A DNA stretch of 57,351 nt. Origin: Pseudobdellovibrionaceae bacterium (GTDB taxonomy: Bacteria; Bdellovibrionota; Bdellovibrionia; Bdellovibrionales; Bdellovibrionaceae). The position numbers and the translations under genes were made by a program. The stretch spans positions 1 to 57,351 of the forward strand of contig JAKFYD010000014.1 in the NCBI GenBank assembly GCA_021731025.1, given 5' to 3'. The notes below the pieces were generated by a model that saw nothing but the letters and a program-made list of their open reading frames with translations, was not told the DNA's origin and did not search any database. Below, piece after piece: positions 24,771-34,120 of this stretch; positions within the stretch are counted from its first letter, which is position 1, and each line of letters opens with the position of its first letter.

Positions 24771-25130
24771 ATGAAAAATATGAATGCGATCACCTCCGTC
24801 TTTTTAGTTTTATTTTCTGTCAATGCCATGGCTGATGTCATGAGCTGCTTTGAAAGAGAGTGGATCATTGCCCGAACATCCTCGACACCAGCAAATGTAA
24901 CAATGTCCCAAGTTGACCAAGTTATTAAAAGCCGAGTTCCTGCTTTGAAAGTTAAGGCTGCTGATCAAAACAAATTGTTGGTCGAGTATAAACCAATGAA
25001 GACTCTCCAAGAAGATAAAGCTTTTTTACGACAAACGTTTCAGTATCTCACTCAACAAAGCGGTTTGATTATCGAGTGTAATGCCACAATTGATCCTCAA
25101 CCAAGCATGACGGGTCGTAACTTCCGATAA
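24771..25130 (+). CDS. Small secreted protein
   Basis: The ATG at 24771 has AAGGAG 6 bases upstream, so it is preferred over the frame opening at 24738. The product has 119 residues with a signal peptide (ending NAMA, about residue 20) and two cysteines in the mature part. No family is recognised. The TIGR02147-type regulator begins 9 bases after the stop, so the pair is an operon. Confidence 0.7.
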   Translation: MKNMNAITSVFLVLFSVNAMADVMSCFEREWIIARTSSTPANVTMSQVDQVIKSRVPALKVKAADQNKLLVEYKPMKTLQEDKAFLRQTFQYLTQQSGLIIECNATIDPQPSMTGRNFR

Positions 25131-25139
25131 GCTTTAAAA

Positions 25140-25958
25140 ATGCAGAATATTTCTTCCGTAGAAAACTATCGACAATTTTTGAAACTGGCTCTGGAGAGTC
25201 AGTTCAATAAAAATGGAAAGCCAAACCTCGCTGAATTTTCCAGGAGGGCTGGCTTTGCTTCACGCAGTTTTATTGTTGATGTTCTTGGCGGAAGAAAGCA
25301 TTTAACCGTGCGCTCATTTCCAAAAGTTGTGCAGGCTTTAAAGCTCAAGGGAGATTTGCGCAGTTTCTTTGAAACTCTGGTTTTTTTAGAAGAGCCAGAG
25401 TTGCGTCCAAAAAGTTATAAGGAAGCAAGCCTTCAACAAAAATTGCAGGCTCTGCGAATACGCTTACAGCAAAAATCGATCACGAATAATCCGCGTTCAA
25501 AATCACAGAAGCTTTTTTCGACCAAGCATGTGTTTACAGTGTATGCCGCTTTAGGTTCCCAGGAAAAAGGAGCCAGCCTAGCGGAAATTTCGGAGCGCAC
25601 GGGTCTTAGCGATAATACAATCCTGTCGACTCTGGATATTCTAAGAGAGCAAGGCTGCGTCCGTTTCTCACGGGCACGATATTTTGCAACACTTGTACAT
25701 TTCGATATCGAAGCCCTTGGTGAAAATCAGGGTTTTCTTTCAATTTTCAAAGCTTCGCTGGAACAATTGGCTTTAACAGCAGATCGCAAAAAAAATGATC
25801 CTGAAACCCTTATTTTTCATTCGGCATTTTCTGTCGAAAAATATCGTTTAGCGGAATTAAAAAATAAACTTGAACAACTTTTGTTTGATTTCGTGACCAG
25901 CGAACAGGTCGATGACGGAAACACGGTTGCAAAACTGTCTGTTGGGTTTTACCGATAA
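25140..25958 (+). CDS. TIGR02147-type regulatory protein
   Basis: The 272-residue protein starts with 'YRQFLKLALESQF' and an XRE-like helix-turn-helix at about 28-60 ('LAEFSRRAGFASRSFIVDVLGGRK'). A second winged-helix part at about 130-185 ('TVYAALGSQEKGASLAEISERTGLS') follows. This two-part layout is that of TIGR02147 proteins, abundant in Bdellovibrio and Fibrobacter and presumed to be transcription regulators. It probably controls the secreted gene just upstream (inference). Confidence 0.8.
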   Translation: MQNISSVENYRQFLKLALESQFNKNGKPNLAEFSRRAGFASRSFIVDVLGGRKHLTVRSFPKVVQALKLKGDLRSFFETLVFLEEPELRPKSYKEASLQQKLQALRIRLQQKSITNNPRSKSQKLFSTKHVFTVYAALGSQEKGASLAEISERTGLSDNTILSTLDILREQGCVRFSRARYFATLVHFDIEALGENQGFLSIFKASLEQLALTADRKKNDPETLIFHSAFSVEKYRLAELKNKLEQLLFDFVTSEQVDDGNTVAKLSVGFYR

Positions 25959-26079
25959 TATTGGCAAGACATGCTTCTTTTTGTTATTAAGAGTGAGGAC
26001 CTTGGAATTAAATGGGTTCCAACAAAAGCAAAGAGAATGATTCGCTTTTAAAGCTAACCACTCCCTCTGCATCTTTTAA

Positions 26080-26613
26080 TCAATTCTCAGTTTTAAATTT
26101 TTTAATAAGATCAGCCACTTTGTCGGCGTCTTTAACAGGATCGACATTTTTATCGATGGCGCGCACTTTAAGTTTTGGATCAATCACGTAGGTCCAACGT
26201 TGTGATAGATTTTTATCGGCCATTTTTGTTCCGTAAAGTTTGATAATATTTAAATCGGCATCCGCCAGCAGAGTAAAATTCAACTGATGGTTTTTGTGAA
26301 ACTTAGCTTGATCTTCAACCGTGTCGGAACTTACTCCGTACACATCTCCGCCTTGATCGCGAATTTTTTGAATGCCGTCCCGAAATGCACAAGCTTGTTT
26401 TGTACAGCCCGGAGTTTCTGCTTTGGGATAAAAGTACAAAACGGTCCATTGGCCTTTGCGTTGGCTTAAATCGAAATCGCTTCCCGTATGGGTCTTAGAT
26501 TTAAACACGGGGGCTTGGTCGTTAACTTTTAGATCAGCAGCTTCTGTATTTGTCGATAACATTAGGACTCCTAGGATTGGGGTTAGTAAAAGATTTTTTA
26601 AAATTGTCTTCAT
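26080..26613 (-). CDS. Exported peroxiredoxin (PrxQ/BCP type)
   Basis: A thiol peroxidase of 177 residues. A signal peptide (about 1-25, ending TEA-A) precedes an AhpC/TSA-fold domain with the PxxxTxxC loop: peroxidatic Cys70 in 'ETPGCTKQAC' and resolving Cys75 five residues on, the spacing of PrxQ/BCP enzymes. Export suggests protection of the periplasm against peroxides. It converges with the TIGR02147 gene. No reductase gene is adjacent. Confidence 0.92.
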   Translation of the reverse strand: MKTILKNLLLTPILGVLMLSTNTEAADLKVNDQAPVFKSKTHTGSDFDLSQRKGQWTVLYFYPKAETPGCTKQACAFRDGIQKIRDQGGDVYGVSSDTVEDQAKFHKNHQLNFTLLADADLNIIKLYGTKMADKNLSQRWTYVIDPKLKVRAIDKNVDPVKDADKVADLIKKFKTEN

Positions 26614-26853
26614 AATCTCTCCGCTCGACTTAAATAAAACTTAAGGCCTTAAGACCATAACAGGGTTCGAAAGACCATCAATAGAATGAAATTTCTCATG
26701 CATCACGTCAGTGATTTAATTTATCTCTAAACTGCTTCGGTTTCTGAATAAATAATAAGCCGTTTATATCGTGTCCCATCATTAAAAAATATTCACAATT
26801 GAGCTGTGGACGGCTTAAAAAATTCTCTCTAGCTTATTAGTCCGGAGAAAATT

Positions 26854-27234
26854 ATGGAGCAAAAAGTTGTACTTGCGGTCGAAGACAATATTGATATGCG
26901 TGAACTCATTCGACTGGCATTAAGAAAAAGTAATTACCAAGTTAAAACGGCTGGTTCAGCTCGCGAGGCTTTCGAGATTCTCAATGCGGGCCTTATTCCG
27001 CACATTATTTTATTGGATATGAACCTGAGCGATATGAATGGATCTGAGTTTATGATTAAGCTCAAAATGACGGCTGAGTTTCAAAATATTAAAGTCATTC
27101 TTGTTTCAGGTGTCGATAAAATCATAGCCGTAAGCAAAGAAATCGGCGCTGATGGATTTATTAGGAAACCTTTCGAGGTTTCTAAGTTTTCGATGGAAAT
27201 CGAAAAGCAGATTGTAAGTCCACTTCGGTTTTAA
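26854..27234 (+). CDS. Single-domain response regulator
   Basis: The 126-residue protein is a lone receiver with EDN at 10-12, phosphoacceptor Asp55 in 'ILLDMNLSD', Ser in 'LVSGV' and Lys105 in RKPF. There is no output domain and no kinase next to it, so it either acts by protein contact or takes part in a phosphorelay. Confidence 0.9.
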   Translation: MEQKVVLAVEDNIDMRELIRLALRKSNYQVKTAGSAREAFEILNAGLIPHIILLDMNLSDMNGSEFMIKLKMTAEFQNIKVILVSGVDKIIAVSKEIGADGFIRKPFEVSKFSMEIEKQIVSPLRF

Positions 27235-27245
27235 GTTCTTAACAA

Positions 27246-27518
27246 TTAAACGTGCTTATTAGCTTTGTTCTTTTTTGAACTTTTCTTTTTCTTTGATTTA
27301 CTAGCGAGTTTTTTTTTAATTTTAGATTTTTTAAGGCTAGCAATTTCTCTTTTTTTGTTTTTTTCGGATTTAGCGATAACCTTTTTCTTCTTTTTGCTTG
27401 CGTGAGAAACTTGGGATTTTTTTCCAGAACCTTTTGTTTTGGCTTGGACTTGTAAAGCCGAAGTCATCATTAGAGCAAAGATCAAAAACCACGCCGTGAA
27501 TATACTTTTTGAGCTCAT
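27246..27518 (-). CDS. Secreted, extremely lysine-rich small protein
   Basis: The 90-residue protein has a signal peptide (about 1-26, ending VQA) and a mature part made almost only of Lys, Ser, Ala, Asn and Arg. It recalls histone-H1-like or Lys-rich cell-surface proteins and should bind nucleic acid, teichoic-like or LPS phosphate groups (inference). A ribosome site GGAGG precedes the ATG. It converges on the receiver gene with 11 bases between stops. Confidence 0.65.
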   Translation of the reverse strand: MSSKSIFTAWFLIFALMMTSALQVQAKTKGSGKKSQVSHASKKKKKVIAKSEKNKKREIASLKKSKIKKKLASKSKKKKSSKKNKANKHV

Positions 27519-27566
27519 AACACCCTCCGAAGGTCTTATCGGCCAAGGTCATCGGGACTAAAGGCA

Positions 27567-27601
27567 TTTGAGGTCTAGGCTGACGGCCACTAGACCTCAA
27601 A
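27567..27601. repeat. 12-bp perfect inverted repeat
   Basis: Arms 27567-27578 and 27590-27601 are perfect complements around an 11-nt loop. No T-run follows on either strand. It lies between the divergent Lys-rich and 27740 genes, so it could be an operator or a leader hairpin. Confidence 0.5.
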
Positions 27602-27739
27602 ATGACATTTTGAGTACAGTTGACTAAACTTTAGACTCTCAAACCCAATTAAAGGGGAATAAAGCTAGTCTAGCGAGGCTGATCATCGGCGCAAATCTTG
27701 TAATACAAGCCACCGAAGGTACGTAGCCCGGAGGACACA

Positions 27740-28291
27740 TTGAATAAACTTTTTGTTTCTATATTGGTATTGTTAGCATTTTTAGGATCAGCTCAAGGTG
27801 TTCCTACGAAACTCAGTCTTTTAACCTCAAAAGACAGTAAAAGCCGGCCCGTTCAGATCGTGATGGCCCCCAAATTTTCTGAATATAAGAGCTACCGTCA
27901 GTGGAAAAATGAAAAAATTCAGTTGGCTATCGGTAAGCTGAATCTAACTCGAGCCCATCTGGACAGCCGTAAGTTGGCTCAGGCTCATGGAAATAACAAA
28001 ACTGAAGCTAGCAGTGGAGTTGAAGTCGGCCTAAGCCAGCTCGAGACTCAAATGCGTTTAGATTTGATGTCTATTGAGATGGCAAAAGATCTCACGGTGA
28101 CTGATTACTTTGTGGGCTATGTAAATAAGATCCAAGAAAAGAAAGAATTTATTAACGATATCGCAGCAAAAATGTCGGCTGAAGAAGTGGCCGAATTGAT
28201 GACCGCTTATGCTCAATCTATTTTTGGTCGGAGCTCTTTGGACGCTCCAAAAAGTGCTCTTAAGCAGACCGATAAAGAAGCCAGTAAGTAA
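27740..28291 (+). CDS. Secreted protein of unknown function
   Basis: The start is a TTG with GGAGG 5 bases upstream. The 183-residue product has a signal peptide (about 1-20, ending AQG) and a mostly helical mature domain with no cysteines. No family is recognised. It lies directly upstream of groES but has its own stop 160 bases before it. Confidence 0.65.
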   Translation: MNKLFVSILVLLAFLGSAQGVPTKLSLLTSKDSKSRPVQIVMAPKFSEYKSYRQWKNEKIQLAIGKLNLTRAHLDSRKLAQAHGNNKTEASSGVEVGLSQLETQMRLDLMSIEMAKDLTVTDYFVGYVNKIQEKKEFINDIAAKMSAEEVAELMTAYAQSIFGRSSLDAPKSALKQTDKEASK

Positions 28292-28344
28292 GCCTTTCCC
28301 GCTTTTTAACGCGTAGCAAGAAAAGTTATTTTTCACCGCAGACC

Positions 28345-28374
28345 TTGACAGAATTCTGCGCCACTTCATATTAC
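28345..28374 (+). promoter_or_regulatory. Candidate sigma-70 promoter of groESL
   Basis: TTGACA at 28345-28350 is a consensus -35. The -10 could be TATTAC at 28369-28374 (18-bp spacer) or CATATT at 28367-28372 (16-bp spacer). No CIRCE-type operator is seen around it. Confidence 0.6.
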
Positions 28375-28450
28375 CTCAGGGTTTTATAACTAAAAAAACA
28401 ATCATGGTGGTTTTTCCAAACCATCAGAATCAATATTCAGGAGGTAATCC

Positions 28451-28753
28451 ATGGCTAAGTCAGAACTTGGTGTTCGCCCATTGCACGATCGAATTTTAGT
28501 TCGTCGAATGGCTGAAGAAGAAAAAACCGCAGGCGGTCTGTTCATTCCCGATACCGCAAAAGAAAAGCCTCAAAAAGGTGAAATCATGGCGACAGGTAAA
28601 GGTCGAGTCACCGAAGACGGTAAAGTTCTTCCTTTAGAAGTTAAGAATGGCGACAAAGTTCTTTTCAGCAAATACGCAGGAACAGAATTGAAATTGGATG
28701 GCCACGAGTACTTGATGATGCGTGAAGAAGATATCTTAGGCGTATTTAACTGA
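28451..28753 (+). CDS. groES: Co-chaperonin GroES
   Basis: The 100-residue 10-kDa chaperonin caps the GroEL chamber. It begins with the conserved '[12 protein letters not shown]', has the mobile loop '[12 protein letters not shown]', and ends with '[12 protein letters not shown]'. AGGAGG lies 6 bases before the ATG. It is followed 39 bases later by groEL, the standard operon. Confidence 0.98.
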   Translation: MAKSELGVRPLHDRILVRRMAEEEKTAGGLFIPDTAKEKPQKGEIMATGKGRVTEDGKVLPLEVKNGDKVLFSKYAGTELKLDGHEYLMMREEDILGVFN

Positions 28754-28789
28754 AAAATTAATTAAGAATAAAATCTTTAAGGAGAATAA

Positions 28790-30445
<1,656 letters not shown>

Positions 30446-30480
30446 GCCTAAGGGCACATCGAGCAAACTTGATCACAGGA

Positions 30481-30510
30481 AAAGGCAGCTCACAAGGCTG
30501 CCTTTTTTAT
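30481..30510 (+). terminator. Intrinsic terminator of groESL
   Basis: 9-bp arms at 30481-30489 and 30497-30505 are followed by a run of T. The tail overlaps the 3' end of the opposing gene at 30507. Confidence 0.85.
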
Positions 30511-30890
30511 TTTCTAAATTCGAAAGTGGATTTTTTTGCTTCGTTACTGTATTCACGGAAAATTTCGCGTCCGTTTTTATCAAAACACACTATCGAAAAC
30601 GCTCGCGATCCAAGGGTCGTGATTTCTTCTTTAATTCCGCACAAGTCATTATTTCGAAGGGGCACTAGAGCCAAGTATTCCGAACCTTTTGGTAATACAG
30701 TTGGTATTCCTTCAAAAGGCAGCTGACTGACTCTGGGCAATCGACCAACGAAATTGACAATATTATAAATGGACTGGATGTAGTTCTGCTCGGTACGCCG
30801 ATTAAATTCAGCTAATAAGTTAGCCTCAGCAGAGGCTGTTAAACTTGTAGTCAGTAAACAAAAAATGGCAGCAAATTTTTTCATTTTCAC
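30507..30890 (-). CDS. Small secreted protein
   Basis: The 127-residue protein has a signal peptide (about 1-21, ending ASA). The mature part has two cysteines (in NDLCGIK and SIVCFD) and looks beta-rich. No family is recognised. Its stop overlaps the groEL terminator. It lies downstream of the beta-barrel gene's coding strand neighbour region but is transcribed separately. Confidence 0.65.
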   Translation of the reverse strand: MKMKKFAAIFCLLTTSLTASAEANLLAEFNRRTEQNYIQSIYNIVNFVGRLPRVSQLPFEGIPTVLPKGSEYLALVPLRNNDLCGIKEEITTLGSRAFSIVCFDKNGREIFREYSNEAKKSTFEFRK

Positions 30891-30967
30891 AATCCTTAAA
30901 CAATCTATACGAATTCAGTCACGAGACTGATTCTAGGCTTTAAGAATGCAAAAAGGAGGCTTAAGTA

Positions 30968-32527
30968 TCAGAATAAATATTCAAGGCCCACAAGTAAATT
31001 TGTGATCTTGTGAGAGATGTTCGTGGCGGGATTCGTTCTTGTGGCGCCGGCGGGATTGAAATCTGTCGAGTAGTATTCGAAGCCCAACTCGGCAATGTAA
31101 TTAAAATTTTGACTGCGGTGATAGCGAGTGAAGATTCCAAAGTCGTTGATCTTTGATGAAGTCACGCTTCCTGAGGTGCCCCCGGATTCTGAAGTTGAAG
31201 GGGACCAAAAATATTTAAATTGGGCACCCAAATCCCATGGGAGATCTTCGGAAATAGGGAATGAACCTGAAAAGCCCAAGGTCATTCCGCCATAATTCAT
31301 GGTTGTGAAAGCGGGGGGAGTGCTGGGATCGATTTGCGCATGAAATTGAGTCATACCTAAAGTGAATTGAAACTTCGGTCCAAAAAATTGATTGGTCACG
31401 AGCAGAGTGTAACCCAAAGAAATAGCTTGCTGGCTTAAAGACATATTTAGTTTCTCTGGGGAAGAGCCAGCTAAACCGTTCGAAACAGCCAAAGCAGATT
31501 GGCGAAGACTTAAAGCAAAGAACCATTCTTCATTCAACCAAAATTCACCACTCAATTTAAGAGTGGGTGCAAAGTTGTTAACTGCAGATAAAGTTCCCAC
31601 TGTGGTTAAGTTCGCATTTTGATTGTACTGATTAATTCCTAAAGAAATTCCAAGAAGGCCATATTGAGGTGGATTCAGAGGAACCCATTCTTTGGGTTTT
31701 TCGCCGAAAGCCACTTTGTCCGTGGGTGTGGATTTCGGAGAAGAAACAATCGTCATCTCGTCCATTTGAATTTTTGTCCCAGCAACAAGAAGATTGGGTT
31801 CTTTTTCATAAGTGATGGTGCCGAAACTGAGGTAGTCATCCAATTTTGTGATTTCAATTTTACCAAGAATTTCTTTTTCAACGGAAGTCATGTATTCCAA
31901 TTTTGGATGACGTTGTAGCTTCAGAATAAGAATGGCGCGAACTTCCGCGCGGGGGGTAAGCCCATTTTTAGTTCCTAGATTCAAAGTCACATCTGAACCG
32001 CGACGACTTAGAAGGACACCATTGTAGGGCATGCGTTTTTTAACGCGAGTCCAAAGCAGTTCGTAATTTTTTTTTATTTCCTCGGTTTCGAAATTTTGTA
32101 ATTGATCAATATTTTCTTGAACGAGAGGTAAAGCTTTAGGCCCAGTGTATAAAGTCATTCGCAAAGAAAGACCTTTGGGGCCCTTGATGATTTTCGAGGT
32201 TAACAGAGCCTGAACACCTGTTTTTTTCATCAATGAAATTCGTTCACTGGAACTTGAATCCAACTGATCACTGATTTTTTTATTTTCGCCACTGGCAGAT
32301 TCAACCGCCCACTGATTTTCTTCAGTGATTTTATTTTTAATATGCTCGGTCATCACCGGCGCATAGATGGAATTTTGATTGTCATAAAAAGGAGCAATAA
32401 ATACTTTTTTTATCGTCAGCACAGAATCATCTTCGCTCTGATAGACTGCTGGACTTTTGTTTTGTGCGAGCAAGGTCACAGAAAAAATTATTGAAAATAA
32501 AAAAAGACAAATCCGTGTCATTTCCAC
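30968..32527 (-). CDS. Outer-membrane beta-barrel candidate with N-terminal periplasmic domain
   Basis: The 519-residue protein has a signal peptide (about 1-22, ending LLAQ). The N-terminal half resembles a periplasmic alpha/beta domain ('VFIAPFYDN' followed by 'ALLTSKIIKG'), like proteins that handle TolB-like or lipoprotein-type domains. The C-terminal half consists of alternating aromatic strands ending in a terminal Phe ('LLVGLEYLF'), typical of outer-membrane barrels. The start is a GTG at 32527, or an ATG two codons later; neither has a strong ribosome site. Function unknown. Confidence 0.7.
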   Translation of the reverse strand: MEMTRICLFLFSIIFSVTLLAQNKSPAVYQSEDDSVLTIKKVFIAPFYDNQNSIYAPVMTEHIKNKITEENQWAVESASGENKKISDQLDSSSSERISLMKKTGVQALLTSKIIKGPKGLSLRMTLYTGPKALPLVQENIDQLQNFETEEIKKNYELLWTRVKKRMPYNGVLLSRRGSDVTLNLGTKNGLTPRAEVRAILILKLQRHPKLEYMTSVEKEILGKIEITKLDDYLSFGTITYEKEPNLLVAGTKIQMDEMTIVSSPKSTPTDKVAFGEKPKEWVPLNPPQYGLLGISLGINQYNQNANLTTVGTLSAVNNFAPTLKLSGEFWLNEEWFFALSLRQSALAVSNGLAGSSPEKLNMSLSQQAISLGYTLLVTNQFFGPKFQFTLGMTQFHAQIDPSTPPAFTTMNYGGMTLGFSGSFPISEDLPWDLGAQFKYFWSPSTSESGGTSGSVTSSKINDFGIFTRYHRSQNFNYIAELGFEYYSTDFNPAGATRTNPATNISHKITNLLVGLEYLF

Positions 32528-32624
32528 AGTTTGCTCGGAAGAATTCTGAAGGTCAAATTGTTCCTTTTGTCCAGTTCGGTGAAAATCAGATTCAGTCTTG
32601 AACTATTTCAAATATACTAAATAC

Positions 32625-33008
32625 ATGTCGATAAAATTCATAATTGCAGATGACGCGCCTTTTGTAAGGGAACTTTTGAAGAGTGCATTTCAAAGCTTTG
32701 GCTGCGTTTGCGTTGGTGAAGCCGAAGACGGCCTGGAAGCGATTGAGCTTTATCGCATGACCTTACCTGATTTAGTTATCCTGGACCTAGTGATGCCCCT
32801 AAAGAATGGAATTGAAGCGGTACGAGAGATGAAAGAGATCTCTGATAAACCGATTATCATTGCCTGCACTTCACTGGACCACGAGCCATTGTTGCAAAAG
32901 TCTTTAGATGAAGGCTGCCAGGCTTTTATTGTTAAACCATTTACAAAAAATGATTTAGAAAACGTTATGAAAAACTTTTTCCCACAAACGAAAGAGGCCA
33001 CTCGATGA
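32625..33008 (+). CDS. CheY-like single-domain response regulator
   Basis: The 127-residue receiver starts at the ATG 32625; the frame is open to a TTG at 32598 but that adds only 9 atypical residues. Key residues are DD at 9-10, Asp54 in 'VILDLVMP', Thr/Ser in 'ACTSLD' and Lys104 in 'VKPF'. The stop overlaps the start of a small membrane protein (ATGA), so the pair is translationally coupled. Confidence 0.9.
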   Translation: MSIKFIIADDAPFVRELLKSAFQSFGCVCVGEAEDGLEAIELYRMTLPDLVILDLVMPLKNGIEAVREMKEISDKPIIIACTSLDHEPLLQKSLDEGCQAFIVKPFTKNDLENVMKNFFPQTKEATR

Positions 33009-33277
33009 GCGACGTTTTATTCATCTTAAAAAGCTTTTTAATGACCATGGCTTTAGTTTATTTAATGCAAATGAAGGTTGGTGGAGTCACTTTAGAATCC
33101 CGGTTTGATCAGTGGATTAAGTCATCTGAAATCAGCCGTCAGTCCCGGGTTGCTGCAGCCGGTGCTGCTTTATTTATCGAAGAAAGCACAACCCAAATGA
33201 AGAACAAAGTTCAAAGCCTTTGGAATGACAAAGTGTCATCCCAAAGATCTTCTTCTTCTGAGCGCGCATCGAAGTAA
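33005..33277 (+). CDS. Small membrane protein coupled to the receiver
   Basis: The 90-residue protein has one hydrophobic segment at the N-terminus (about 4-23) and an amphipathic, Gln/Ser-rich C-terminal part. No family is recognised. Overlap with the CheY-like gene suggests that it may work with that receiver at the membrane. Its stop directly abuts the stop of the convergent gene at 33278. Confidence 0.6.
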   Translation: MSDVLFILKSFLMTMALVYLMQMKVGGVTLESRFDQWIKSSEISRQSRVAAAGAALFIEESTTQMKNKVQSLWNDKVSSQRSSSSERASK

Positions 33278-33631
33278 TTAGTTAATCGCCGTTGCGCGAA
33301 GATTCTCTGCTGTTACTGGTGATGTACGTTTAGCTTGTGTAAGCTTTCCCTCACGAGAAAAGGGGCTGAATGCTGCATTTTTATGCGGGCAAGATGTGTC
33401 CCCAGTATTTGCTTTAGGGGGAGCTGTATAAATTTGATAGCTTGTGGTCTTATCAGATCGGCCTTGGGCAGACTTCTTATTCTTCATACGCTTCATATTA
33501 AGTGTCATCTCATCATCTCCGGCGGAAACCGAAGAACGTGGTTTAATTGTCTTCTTTGTATTTTTGGCAGCGTGGCCTTGAACCGCGAACATAAAAAAGA
33601 AAGCCATTAATAATAAGTGTAAGTGTCTCAT
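33278..33631 (-). CDS. Small basic secreted protein in the hit region
   Basis: The 117-residue protein has a signal peptide (about 1-21, ending GHA) and a basic, low-complexity mature part with a single cysteine (in DTSCPHK). AAGGAG precedes the ATG. A long inverted repeat covers its leader, suggesting regulation. It may belong to the host-interaction region because of its place beside it, but no homologue is recognised. Confidence 0.62.
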   Translation of the reverse strand: MRHLHLLLMAFFFMFAVQGHAAKNTKKTIKPRSSVSAGDDEMTLNMKRMKNKKSAQGRSDKTTSYQIYTAPPKANTGDTSCPHKNAAFSPFSREGKLTQAKRTSPVTAENLRATAIN

Positions 33632-33644
33632 CGTAAACTCCTTT

Positions 33645-33701
33645 GTCTCATATTGAATGTCTTAGCTAGAGACATGCCATGAGACATTCAATTTGAGACA
33701 G
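33645..33701. promoter_or_regulatory. 19-bp inverted repeat upstream of the 33278-33631 gene
   Basis: Arms 33645-33663 and 33683-33701 are complementary over 18 of 19 positions. The proximal arm lies 14 bases before the ATG and abuts the AAGGAG ribosome site. A related 11-bp motif recurs near 33794, close to the next gene's end. Confidence 0.6.
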
Positions 33702-33741
33702 GGAATTTACCTTGTAATATTAGCGGTTTATCTTTGGGTGA

Positions 33742-33772
33742 AAAAACAAAAGCGTCTAATAATTAGACGCTT
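33742..33772 (-). terminator. Intrinsic terminator of the hit/Rhs transcript
   Basis: 10-bp arms at 33751-33760 and 33762-33771 form a tight hairpin. On the minus strand it is followed by a T-rich tail. It lies about 40 bases after the stop of the gene at 33809-34111. Confidence 0.75.
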
Positions 33773-33808
33773 GTTAAGCCGAATAGGTCATATTGAGACA
33801 AAGTGACT

Positions 33809-34111
33809 TTATTTGTTTCCTTTGGTCTTACCATTAGAACCTTCGGTTTCATGTTCAGGTGAGCATGATTCCGCGTGAAACTCTGCCGCGCCTCCAGGTT
33901 TGTCGATCCCACCCACCGGGCTTTTACATAGAGCCAATTCTTTTTTGTTTTGTGATGCCATTCCTGGAGCTCTATTGTTTGGACAATTGTTAAGACATTC
34001 TGCAGGACTAATGACTTCAGTAGGCCTTTTCCCGGTTTCTCCGCCATCTTCGGCCATCAGGTTCAAAGAAAACCCTAATAGCAGAGTTATAAAGAGAATT
34101 GCTAACTTCAT
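33809..34111 (-). CDS. Small secreted protein at the position of Bdellovibrio hit (Bd0108)
   Basis: The 100-residue protein has a signal peptide (about 1-20, ending LMA) and a short mature region with four cysteines, Pro, Gly and Glu residues and no known fold. It follows the Rhs/YD-repeat gene by 9 bases and stands at the end of the Tad pilus cluster. In B. bacteriovorus HD100 this place is held by Bd0108, the 'hit' protein whose mutation permits prey-independent growth and which acts with Bd0109 on pilus state. Identity here rests on size, secretion and gene order, not on an alignment. Confidence 0.7.
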   Translation of the reverse strand: MKLAILFITLLLGFSLNLMAEDGGETGKRPTEVISPAECLNNCPNNRAPGMASQNKKELALCKSPVGGIDKPGGAAEFHAESCSPEHETEGSNGKTKGNK

Positions 34112-34120
34112 GTTCGACTC

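Noticed and set aside
28300-28450. CIRCE operator before groES
   Set aside because: The TTAGCACTC / GAGTGCTAA pair could not be found.
33763-34047. Alternative gene in another frame over the hit-like gene
   Set aside because: It has no signal peptide or ribosome site, whereas 33809-34111 has a signal peptide and lies 9 bases after the Rhs stop.
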